A stretch of DNA of 64,000 nucleotides from Ancylobacter polymorphus. GTDB taxonomy: Bacteria; Pseudomonadota; Alphaproteobacteria; Rhizobiales; Xanthobacteraceae. A program made the translations under genes and the position numbers. The stretch is from NCBI RefSeq assembly GCF_030813495.1, contig NZ_JAUSUI010000001.1, positions 248,001 through 312,000 of the forward strand, in the 5' to 3' direction. A model generated the notes under the pieces. That model was not told where the DNA came from and did not search any database. It worked only from the letters and a program-made list of their open reading frames with translations. Below, piece by piece: positions 17,170 to 23,696 of this stretch. The first letter of the stretch is position 1, and the number at the start of each line of letters is the position of its first letter.

Positions 17170-18953
17170 CACGAACCGGGGTTCTTGTAGAGACCGCGGA
17201 AGTCGATCACGCCGCATCCGAAGTCGAGACCGGCGGCGACCTTGACGGCGCGGGTGTCGAAGTCGATCTCGGTGCGGATTTCCGGTCCATTGGCGTTCCC
17301 CACGTAGCCGAACACGACCGAGGGCGCCGTGGCCGGATCGACGGCGACGTACCATTCGGTACCGGCAATGTTGGCGTCGACGACAACCTCGAGGAGGCCA
17401 CCCCACGGGTTCACGTCGGTTGCCTTGCTCGGCGTGATGGCGGTGACGACCTGACGGGCCGCCTTCTCGTTGTCGGGGCCAACGATCAGGAAGCGGGGCG
17501 CAAGGTTGAGCGACACCCCGTCGAGACCCTTCTGCTTGCGGATCGCGGCAATGGCGGCATGGAGATAATCGTTGATCCCGGAGCCGGAGGCGGCAAGATT
17601 TCCATGGTTGGCATGGAAGAGCGCCACGCCATCCGAGAGCGCCGCATTCGCCGCCAGCAGGCCGTAGACGCGGGCGTTCTCGTCCGAAGCGGCGCGGATG
17701 GCGATCATCGAAGAGAAATCGGCCAGTGCGCTCAGGTCATCGTTGAGCAGGGCCTGCCGGCCGATGGCGATGCCGGCGTCGAGCTGCTTCGCCTTCACCT
17801 TCTCGCGGTTCTCGGAGATGGTGCCGAACTTCACGCCGCCGTTCTCGACAGTGTCGGTGAACTTCGGGAAGTCGCCGACCCGCAGGAAAGAGTGGTCGCG
17901 GAAATCTGCGAACGGCCGCTGCGCCGACCAGCGTCGATAGGTGGGCTCGGCGGCGGCGTAGTTTGCGAGGAGCGACTTGTTCGCTGCATCGGCGAGAAGG
18001 AGGGGGAAGTCGCTGGTGCTGTGGGCGCCGACAGCCCGCTCGATCAGGGCGCCACGGTCGCGCAGGTTGATGCGCTCGCCGCGGGCCTGGGCGAGGTCGC
18101 CAACCATCCCGAGGAGGTCAAGGGCGCGGAACTCGGCGGCACGACCCTCGAGCTTTACGCGGTTCGGCGCCATGCGGTGGGCGAGAGCGTCGCCCATGGC
18201 GGAACGGATCGCCGCCGGGTCCGCGTGATCCTGCCCGACCGAGGCCCGCGCGGTCTGGATCGGCGCAGGGCTGCGGGCCTGCATGGCGGCGAAGGCGGCG
18301 CTACGGGCTGCGTCCGCGCTGGCGCCGGCATCGATCTGGCCATCGACCCACGCCTGATCGAGGCCAGCGAGGGCGCCAACGGCGCGGATTTCAGCGTTGA
18401 TTGCAGCTCGGGCGGAAAGATCGTTCACGTTCTGTTCGTCGTTGTGTTCGGGCATCGGGGCCTCACTTCGGATTGCTGCGTTCGGGTCGGCCGGAATAGG
18501 GACGAGGCTGACTTCCGCCAGTTCCCACTTGGTTGCCGTCACACGGCGCCGGCCGGCCGCGTCGGTTTTCTCCTCACGCGCCAGGACGCGGTACCCGATA
18601 GAGGTCCCCCTGACATGACCATCGGCGATGTCTTGGGCGATCGCGGAAACATCCTCCCGGCGGGAGAGGGTGAGGGTTGCTTCGATGGTCGTGCCGCGCG
18701 CGGTGATGTCCTTCGCGCTTCCGAGCACGTCGGCGAGGCCGCTGCGGCGGTGGTTGTCGAGGAGCGGCACGCTACCAGAGGCGGGAAGCACCATGCCGCC
18801 GTGGTCGAGAATTTCGATGTAGGCGCCGCGGGCGTCGTACCGCTCAACCTCGGCTCCGGCCGCTATGACGGCCTGCATGGTGCGGGTTTCTGGATCGAAG
18901 GTCGTCGCCCCAGCCGACGCCAGAGGAGCGAAGCGCGTCACAAGATCGTTCAC
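17169..18953 (-). CDS. Prohead protease / major capsid protein fusion
   Basis: 594-aa fusion. Residues about 1-165 form an HK97-type (U35) prohead protease with the likely catalytic His in LLDNHRRSG and Ser in GTSIGY. A charged, Ala-rich linker (about 170-290) probably acts as scaffold. Residues about 300-594 resemble the Mu gpT-type / HK97-fold major head subunit (DFRDHSFLRVGDFPKFTDTV, PRFLIVGPDNEKAA). The protease must free the capsid domain during maturation. The ATG overlaps the portal stop, the end overlaps gpW. Confidence 0.9.
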   Translation of the reverse strand: MNDLVTRFAPLASAGATTFDPETRTMQAVIAAGAEVERYDARGAYIEILDHGGMVLPASGSVPLLDNHRRSGLADVLGSAKDITARGTTIEATLTLSRREDVSAIAQDIADGHVRGTSIGYRVLAREEKTDAAGRRRVTATKWELAEVSLVPIPADPNAAIRSEAPMPEHNDEQNVNDLSARAAINAEIRAVGALAGLDQAWVDGQIDAGASADAARSAAFAAMQARSPAPIQTARASVGQDHADPAAIRSAMGDALAHRMAPNRVKLEGRAAEFRALDLLGMVGDLAQARGERINLRDRGALIERAVGAHSTSDFPLLLADAANKSLLANYAAAEPTYRRWSAQRPFADFRDHSFLRVGDFPKFTDTVENGGVKFGTISENREKVKAKQLDAGIAIGRQALLNDDLSALADFSSMIAIRAASDENARVYGLLAANAALSDGVALFHANHGNLAASGSGINDYLHAAIAAIRKQKGLDGVSLNLAPRFLIVGPDNEKAARQVVTAITPSKATDVNPWGGLLEVVVDANIAGTEWYVAVDPATAPSVVFGYVGNANGPEIRTEIDFDTRAVKVAAGLDFGCGVIDFRGLYKNPGS

Positions 18954-20266
18954 GTTTTGTTCTCCTTCGGAATGAAGGTGTCGGCTGCAAGCTCCGCATC
19001 CAGCTCGGCGATGTCCCGACCGCGCTTCGCGACCAATTCGGCGCGGCTCGTGAGGCCGGCAGTGAGGGCAGCGATGTCCGCTTCAACGTCCTTCGCTGGA
19101 TCGATCGGGAGCCAAGCCGACCAGGCGATGATCGGCTCAAGGGAGCCGGCAACGTTCGGGGCGATACGGCCGTGCAACGCTTCGATCGTGAGCCAACGGC
19201 GCCAAAGCGGTCGAACGATCTGGGCTTCGACCAAGGTCCGGCGCAGCACATCGACGCGCTTTCGAAACTCGCCGAAGCCGGCGCGCATGCTGCTGTAGTT
19301 CACCGCCGACAGGTCGGCCGTTACCAGTTCGTATGGCAGGCCAACGCCCGAGGCGACGGAACGAAGCATTTCGCGACGGAGGGCGTCCGCGCCAGTGAAA
19401 GCAGGCGGATCGGAGAATCTCACGTCTACGCCGGGCGGCAATTCCACGAGGGCGCCAGGGCTTAAGCCCGATGCCGGCGAAATGTCATCGCCGGGCTGAC
19501 CGGTCGCGTTGACGAGCACCCCACCGAACAGGGACGCGGTCTGCGCAAGCGCGAGCGCGCTGTCGTCCAACTCGGCGAGCTGATCGAGCTTCGTTGCCAC
19601 GGGCGCCAGCCAGGAGAGCCCGCGCACCTGTCCGGGATGGTCGCGACGAAACGCATGCAGCACGTCCGCTGCGTCGACGGGCTGCGCCGTGAGCGCATAG
19701 GCCGCCGGCATCGCGTCGGAGGCTGGCCTGATCCAGAAGCGAGTCGGCCGGCCTCTGGCATCCATTTGGATGCCGGCGACGATATTGCCACCCGTGACGG
19801 GCCGCGTCATGGTCGCGTCGACTTGCTCGGGCGCGATGCTCCGCAGCACCAATTCGCCGGCTTCGTCGGCTTCCATCACCAAGAAGGCCTCGCCGGCGGC
19901 GACGATGCCACGCGCGGCCCGCGTTAGGATGCCGGCGAAGTCGTCGCGACCTTCGGCGTCGGCACGGTCCCACCAGCGCGACCAGGCGTCCGAAACATGT
20001 CGGCGCAGCGCAGCGTCGGCGGTTCGCGGAACGATCGAGGGCCCGTCCGAGGCGAGATTGGTTGCCCAGTGGGCCACGATCGCGGCGGCGGTCGCATCGT
20101 TCATCGCGAGCCAGGCGGCTCTCTCGGCGGCGAGCTGGCGGCGGGTTGTGATTTCTCGGGCCGGCGATCGCAGCACCTTGCCACGGCTCCACCGCTGACC
20201 CGAGCCGCCCGCCTCGATCGAGCGGAAGGCGTGCGCTGCGGCGCGCATGCGATCGATCAAGCCCAT
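18950..20266 (-). CDS. Phage portal protein (lambda gpB family)
   Basis: 438-aa portal subunit that forms the dodecameric DNA channel at one capsid vertex. Typical lambda-portal segments are visible: IVAHWATNLASDGPSI, the WDRADAEGRDDFAGI block, the HAFRRDHPGQVRGLSWLAP motif, and SVASGVGLPYELVTADLSAVNYSSMR near residue 310. Length is slightly short for the family. It overlaps both the upstream regulator-like gene and the downstream capsid fusion by a few bases, so the head genes are translated as a coupled operon. Confidence 0.93.
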   Translation of the reverse strand: MGLIDRMRAAAHAFRSIEAGGSGQRWSRGKVLRSPAREITTRRQLAAERAAWLAMNDATAAAIVAHWATNLASDGPSIVPRTADAALRRHVSDAWSRWWDRADAEGRDDFAGILTRAARGIVAAGEAFLVMEADEAGELVLRSIAPEQVDATMTRPVTGGNIVAGIQMDARGRPTRFWIRPASDAMPAAYALTAQPVDAADVLHAFRRDHPGQVRGLSWLAPVATKLDQLAELDDSALALAQTASLFGGVLVNATGQPGDDISPASGLSPGALVELPPGVDVRFSDPPAFTGADALRREMLRSVASGVGLPYELVTADLSAVNYSSMRAGFGEFRKRVDVLRRTLVEAQIVRPLWRRWLTIEALHGRIAPNVAGSLEPIIAWSAWLPIDPAKDVEADIAALTAGLTSRAELVAKRGRDIAELDAELAADTFIPKENKT

Positions 20267-20706
20267 GCGGCCACCTCGTTGCGAAGCCTCACGACGCGCT
20301 CAACATCCCCGAAGACACTGTCGAGGCTGATCACATGCGCGGCGGACTGGCCGCGCTGAAAGAGGTCGGCAAGATCTTCAGCCGACACAATCCGAACGCG
20401 AAAATCACCGGGAGCCTTCACGCCGCACTGGTGGTGGATGTCAAAGACATCCGCCACGAAAAAATGCTTGCCGGCGGGTGGATCAATTCGAGGGATATCC
20501 TGACCAATCGCAGGGTCAAGTCCGACATCTTGCAGACGCAGCAGAACGACCAGCCTCGCGATGTCGTTATCGGTCCAGTCGCGACCGCGTCCGGGAAGGT
20601 TGCTGGTGCGGTCCATCGGCTCAAAATGCCCCGAGGCGATGAGACTGTGCACTCGGCCCGCTGGTATCGCGAGAGCTTCAGCGATAACGGGCGCTGTAAT
20701 CTTCAT
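20257..20706 (-). CDS. MerR-like helix-turn-helix protein preceding the portal gene
   Basis: 149-aa protein. The first 65 residues look like a MerR-type winged helix (ITAPVIAEALAIPAGRVHSL, DWTDNDIARLVVLLRLQDVGL). The remainder is unassigned. Its 3' end overlaps the portal start by 10 bp, so it is the first gene of the head operon. It could regulate late genes or act in packaging; no family assignment is claimed. A good minus-strand promoter lies just upstream (20738-20765). Confidence 0.7.
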   Translation of the reverse strand: MKITAPVIAEALAIPAGRVHSLIASGHFEPMDRTSNLPGRGRDWTDNDIARLVVLLRLQDVGLDPAIGQDIPRIDPPAGKHFFVADVFDIHHQCGVKAPGDFRVRIVSAEDLADLFQRGQSAAHVISLDSVFGDVERVVRLRNEVAAWA

Positions 20707-20737
20707 GTCATCACCCGTTGTTTGGGTTACTGAATGT

Positions 20738-20765
20738 TATATATCACACTTTTCTAATAATGCAA
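20738..20765 (-). promoter_or_regulatory. Candidate late promoter of the head-packaging operon
   Basis: In an AT-rich gap (20720-20830) the minus strand carries -35 TTGCAT (20765-20760), a 16-bp spacer and -10 TATATA (20743-20738), about 30 bp upstream of the first head-operon gene. The match to a sigma-70 promoter is good and stands out in this GC-rich genome. Confidence 0.55.
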
Positions 20766-20822
20766 GATATACCCGACTTAGTTCTATATCTGGCTGTCCA
20801 TTGTACCTGTTCTATTCATCAA

Positions 20823-21056
20823 TCAATGGGTCGGAACCAGTACAATCGTCTCGACGTGCTCCACCAAGACACGGAGATGCGTTTCCGTCGCGTCATCGAC
20901 GATGATGATGTCGACGACTGCCAGCGGTTCGGGCGCTGCCACGTATTCGGCCGGCTCCGGCGCGGAAGGCGCCTCATAGGCCGTGCGCAGGGCCTCGCGT
21001 TCAGCGATGATGCGGCGCGCGGCATCGGCTGCGATCTGGGTGGCGGTTTTGGTCAT
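20823..21056 (-). CDS. Small hypothetical protein after the RepA-like ATPase
   Basis: 77-aa protein with an Ala/Arg-rich helical start (TATQIAADAARRIIAERE) and an acidic, hydrophobic C-terminal half (AVVDIIIVDDATETHL). AAAGGA lies ahead of the ATG at 21056. It follows the ATPase gene by 14 bp and is probably cotranscribed with it. No family recognised. Confidence 0.6.
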   Translation of the reverse strand: MTKTATQIAADAARRIIAEREALRTAYEAPSAPEPAEYVAAPEPLAVVDIIIVDDATETHLRVLVEHVETIVLVPTH

Positions 21057-21070
21057 GGCGGTTCCTTTGG

Positions 21071-22210
21071 TTAGAGCGCATCTGGCAACTTCAGCATCGG
21101 GACGGAAGGGACAAGACGGGACACCCCCCCTAAAGGGGGGGGGATGTCCCTGTCCCCTGTCCCCCTGTCCGTCGCCGCCTTGCTCGGAGGGGACATAAGC
21201 GGGACATGTCCCGAAGTGTCCCGCACTGTCCCGTGTCCCGCTTCGATCAGCCCGCTATCAGCCAATGCCCTGATAGAGCGCTGGAAAGCCTTCTTCTTGG
21301 CAGCGGTAGATCGCTCTCCGAACGCGACATAAGCCGATGCTCGAATGTCCCCGTCGTGATGCGGGCCGGGTCCAGCGGCCCGGATGATCTCAAGGACAAG
21401 GGACATGTCCTTGCTCAGACGAATGTCCCGCCTGTCCCCCTGATGAGTTCCGCTCTCGGCAGCTTCGCATATGCGGGAGACGATGAGAGTTTCGACGGTC
21501 TCTCCGGCGATCAGTCGGCTTGCCGGCTCAAAATCCACGGTCACGACGCTACCGGCGCGGCCGTTCCGCATCTTCTCGACGGTGGCGACTGAGGCAGCTC
21601 CCCGCGCCTCCAGCCGGATCGCAGCGTCGGCACGGTCGCGGATGACCTGCGAGCCGCGTTCCCGGCGAGGGTCGCCCTTGCCAGGGTGGTGCAGCACAAG
21701 AGCGGAGCATTTGAGTTCGCGGGCGATGCGATGCATCGCCCCTGCCACGGCGCCCGCCGTGCTGTCGTCATTCAGACTCAAGCCGTCGACCGAGGCCGCC
21801 AGCGTATCGAGCACGACCAGCGCTACGGGAAGCTCACGGACCTCCGCGACCATGCGCACAGAGGCGATGACAGCATCGGCGAAACGCGGCTGGTCCGCCC
21901 GGCAAGGCGGGGCCATGACGCCGACCGGCAGGGTATCCGGCAGGCCAAGGCCATGGACCGCGACCGCGACGCGATCCTCGACGCCGCCGACATCCTCGGC
22001 GGCGATGATGACGACTAGGCCGTGAGAAGTCGGGTAGGGGCCAAAGGGAAGCCCCGCCGCAACCCGCACAGCGATGCCGACCGAGGTGAAGGTCTTCCGG
22101 GCACCCGTCTCGCCAAACAGGACGGTCAGACCGCTAGGGATCAGGCCCGGCACGGCGCCACTTATGCGACTAGACGGCCTTGCCACCACATCCATGGGGA
22201 AGCGGATCAA
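21071..22210 (-). CDS. RepA-like AAA ATPase (hexameric helicase family)
   Basis: 379-aa AAA_25 / RSF1010 RepA-like ATPase, the helicase type often used for replication of satellites and plasmids. The Walker A-like loop is FGETGARKTF (residues about 31-40, Arg in place of the second Gly, as in several relatives with non-canonical loops). VVLDTLAA is the Walker B and ALVLHHPGKG the sensor. A winged-helix-like C-terminal part precedes a Pro/Gly/Asp-rich tail encoded by a DNA repeat cluster. The TTG at 22210 is chosen because GGAGG lies at correct spacing; the first ATG (22195) has none. Confidence 0.8.
   Translation of the reverse strand: MIRFPMDVVARPSSRISGAVPGLIPSGLTVLFGETGARKTFTSVGIAVRVAAGLPFGPYPTSHGLVVIIAAEDVGGVEDRVAVAVHGLGLPDTLPVGVMAPPCRADQPRFADAVIASVRMVAEVRELPVALVVLDTLAASVDGLSLNDDSTAGAVAGAMHRIARELKCSALVLHHPGKGDPRRERGSQVIRDRADAAIRLEARGAASVATVEKMRNGRAGSVVTVDFEPASRLIAGETVETLIVSRICEAAESGTHQGDRRDIRLSKDMSLVLEIIRAAGPGPHHDGDIRASAYVAFGERSTAAKKKAFQRSIRALADSGLIEAGHGTVRDTSGHVPLMSPPSKAATDRGTGDRDIPPPLGGVSRLVPSVPMLKLPDAL
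21108..21438. repeat. Cluster of GGGACA / TGTCCC hexamers (candidate iterons)
   Basis: Fifteen exact copies in 331 bp. GGGACA starts at 21108, 21118, 21190, 21201 and 21400; TGTCCC starts at 21145, 21151, 21158, 21207, 21217, 21227, 21234, 21346, 21424 and 21433. Copies at 21201-21212 form the palindrome GGGACATGTCCC. Chance would give well under one copy. They lie within the 3' part of the RepA-like gene, where replication proteins of mobile elements often have their origin. Confidence 0.7.
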
Positions 22211-22222
22211 TGGGCCTCCTCC

Positions 22223-22247
22223 ACTTTAGCGCCATCCGCTATAAAGT
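22223..22247. promoter_or_regulatory. Operator-like imperfect palindrome upstream of the RepA-like gene
   Basis: The sequence has arms TAGCG (22227-22231) and CGCTA (22237-22241) with flanking ACTTT / AAAGT, about 20 bp upstream of the TTG start. A further TAGCG follows at 22251. It could bind a regulator of replication gene expression; this is inferred from symmetry and position only. Confidence 0.35.
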
Positions 22248-22291
22248 CGATAGCGCACAGGTTCCGAGGTTCTGCCACGTATTCATACCCA

Positions 22292-22319
22292 TTCACGTCA
22301 ATGTTTTCCGAACTATATT
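22292..22319 (+). promoter_or_regulatory. Candidate plus-strand promoter for a small RNA
   Basis: -35 TTCACG (22292-22297), 16-bp spacer, -10 TATATT (22314-22319). It faces right, against all other genes of the element, and would begin a transcript near 22326 that meets a terminator hairpin about 75 nt later. Confidence 0.4.
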
Positions 22320-22325
22320 GCCGGA

Positions 22326-22410
22326 GTGAAGCGTATGTGCTATGTACTGTGTCGCACAGGCATGCATACCCTCTGAGGGCCGACCCGTTACCCGCGGGCC
22401 GGCCCTTTTC
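22326..22410 (+). ncRNA. Candidate structured small RNA antisense to the repA leader
   Basis: About 85 nt between the candidate promoter and the terminator hairpin. Predicted by eye: an outer stem GTATG (22333-22337) with CATAC (22365-22369), an inner hairpin CTGTG-TCG-CACAG (22347-22359), and a strong 3' hairpin (22377-22405) followed by TTTTC. No ORF with a ribosome binding site is seen. A minus-strand transcript from the alpA genes into the ATPase gene would be complementary to it, suggesting counter-transcript control. Expression is unproven. Confidence 0.4.
22377..22410 (+). terminator. Rho-independent terminator facing the plus strand inside the element
   Basis: Arms GGGCCGACCCG (22377-22387) and CGGGCCGGCCC (22395-22405) pair with a single mismatch, loop TTACCCG, followed by TTTTC. 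No U-run follows on the minus strand, so the signal belongs to plus-strand transcription although no plus-strand gene is present. Confidence 0.6.
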
Positions 22411-22509
22411 ATTTCGGCAATGTGCTGATGGTGGAGCGGCGACATCCTGATGCGGAAGGCCATTTGCTGGGGCGGATAGGTGTGCCCGAGGCGATCTCGT
22501 GCGGATCGG

Positions 22510-22698
22510 CTAGATGGACAGCCGGAGCCGGGACGCGCGAGCCCGCTCGCGCGCGGCATCGTCGAGCACTTGGAGAATTGCCAGCACGCGCTCGTCCGCG
22601 TCGAGGCGCGGATTGCGCCGCAAGGCATCGATGCGGGTCAGTGCGAGGTCAGTAAGGGTAGCCAGCGCGGTGGCGAGACTTGTCGAAGCTTCGTTCAT
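22510..22698 (-). CDS. Small hypothetical protein after the AlpA-type regulator
   Basis: 62-aa predicted helical protein (start MNEASTSLATALATLTDLAL, acidic-basic C-terminus). The ATG at 22698 has GAGG about 8 nt upstream, within the end of the alpA-type gene, indicating coupled translation. Size and position fit small regulators or anti-repressors in satellites, but no family is recognised. Confidence 0.5.
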   Translation of the reverse strand: MNEASTSLATALATLTDLALTRIDALRRNPRLDADERVLAILQVLDDAARERARASRLRLSI

Positions 22699-22708
22699 CA
22701 CCGCCACC

Positions 22709-22954
22709 TCACGCCGCGCCGCGCGTCGCGTCGCGCTGCTGGATCAGCTTTTCAATCCACTCCTCGATCTCGTGCTCAACCCAACGGGGCGAACGCGAAC
22801 CAGTGCTAACCGGCTTGGGAAAGCGGCCTTCGAGTATCGCGCCGCGCACCCACCAACGGGAACGGCCGGTTCGGTCGCAGACATCGTGAAGTGAGAGAAG
22901 GCGGGCAGGGCGGGCTTCGGGGATGAGGGCAAGGCGACGGGGAGAAGCAGACAT
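22709..22954 (-). CDS. AlpA-family phage regulatory protein
   Basis: 81-aa excisionase/AlpA-like winged-helix protein. The DNA-binding core is LLSLHDVCDRTGRSRWWVRG, followed by an EGRFPKPVSTGSRSPRW wing with the usual W and a C-terminal helix. In P4, PICIs and cryptic elements AlpA-type proteins activate integrase or replication genes and start the excision programme. Its ribosome binding site (GAGGTG) lies inside an 11-bp perfect inverted repeat just upstream, which suggests tight control. Confidence 0.85.
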   Translation of the reverse strand: MSASPRRLALIPEARPARLLSLHDVCDRTGRSRWWVRGAILEGRFPKPVSTGSRSPRWVEHEIEEWIEKLIQQRDATRGAA

Positions 22955-22988
22955 TTCGGAGCACCTCGTTTTGGTTGGGTGCTCCGAA
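22955..22988. promoter_or_regulatory. Perfect inverted repeat covering the alpA ribosome binding site
   Basis: TTCGGAGCACC (22955-22965) and GGTGCTCCGAA (22978-22988), 12-bp spacer. It begins directly next to the ATG at 22954 and contains the GAGGTG ribosome binding site. It could be an autoregulatory operator or an RNA hairpin hiding the ribosome binding site. Confidence 0.6.
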
Positions 22989-23024
22989 GATTGTCCATAC
23001 GCAGCGGCTGTTCAAAAATGGGCG

Positions 23025-23696
23025 TCAAGTTTTTCTTTGAGCAGGAACGCGCCCATTGGGCAGTCTGCGGGTGATTGTGGTCTTACCGGCAAGATGCGTC
23101 ACCACCGTGGTTTCGCCGTCGAGTAGGTGTTTTCTTTCCTCCTGCCAGTCCCGGATAATCTTCCCCAGCGTGGCTTTTTTCGGAGCGTCATTGCCCATCA
23201 GGGCGGGCAGCGCGAGGCATAGGAACCGGACGCAAGCGCCGCCCTCATTGTTGCTATTGACGGTGCGTGTGACCTTGCCGCCCGCCAGAACCCAGGCAGC
23301 CAGAACGGCACGGTACAGCTGCAAACGCGGCACATCTGTGGTTTTCGCCCACTTTCCGAGCAGGACACGCTCAAGCGGATCGTCGGCTTTCACCTTTGCC
23401 ACGGATGCCTTCCCGCTGGCGCGATCTAACAGCGCTCTGACGGCTGAGTGGCTTTCATCATCATCGGGGAGGGCCTCCAGAAGCGTACGGGCGCTGACCT
23501 CGACCGCCGCCCACCGTTTGGCTTCCTTCGCCCATGGGGCACGCATCGCCTCAGCCGCGCGATAACTTTCACCTGCCGCCTCAAGCAGAAAACGCAGGGA
23601 CCCCAGCTGGGTCTTGTCCGGCACCTCAGTGCCGATCTGATCCCAAACATCGTCCGTGATCAGCGCGCCGTCCCGCTTGGTCCATACCGTGGTCAT
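23025..23696 (-). CDS. Unknown integrase-linked protein
   Basis: 223-aa protein of unknown function, mostly charged and helical, with a C-terminal basic tail (TTITRRLPNGRVPAQRKT). The ATG at 23696 overlaps the integrase TGA, so the two are translated together, suggesting a role in integration/excision or in maintaining the element. An upstream in-frame extension to 23816 lies inside the integrase gene and is not used. Confidence 0.7.
   Translation of the reverse strand: MTTVWTKRDGALITDDVWDQIGTEVPDKTQLGSLRFLLEAAGESYRAAEAMRAPWAKEAKRWAAVEVSARTLLEALPDDDESHSAVRALLDRASGKASVAKVKADDPLERVLLGKWAKTTDVPRLQLYRAVLAAWVLAGGKVTRTVNSNNEGGACVRFLCLALPALMGNDAPKKATLGKIIRDWQEERKHLLDGETTVVTHLAGKTTITRRLPNGRVPAQRKT

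Larger units (their letters stand above)
22211..22509. other. Non-coding control region upstream of the RepA-like gene
   Basis: No convincing protein gene. It contains the operator-like palindrome, the candidate plus-strand promoter, small RNA and terminator described separately. A minus-strand open frame (22293-22628) covers it but has no credible start and overlaps two better-supported features. Confidence 0.5.

Noticed and set aside
17559-19298. 579-aa plus-strand open frame in the element
   Set aside because: Antisense to the capsid fusion and the end of the portal; no ribosome binding site or known domain.
22293-22628. 111-aa minus-strand open frame upstream of the RepA-like gene
   Set aside because: No credible start; it overlaps the better-supported 62-aa gene and the palindromic control region, and its sequence has no protein-like pattern.
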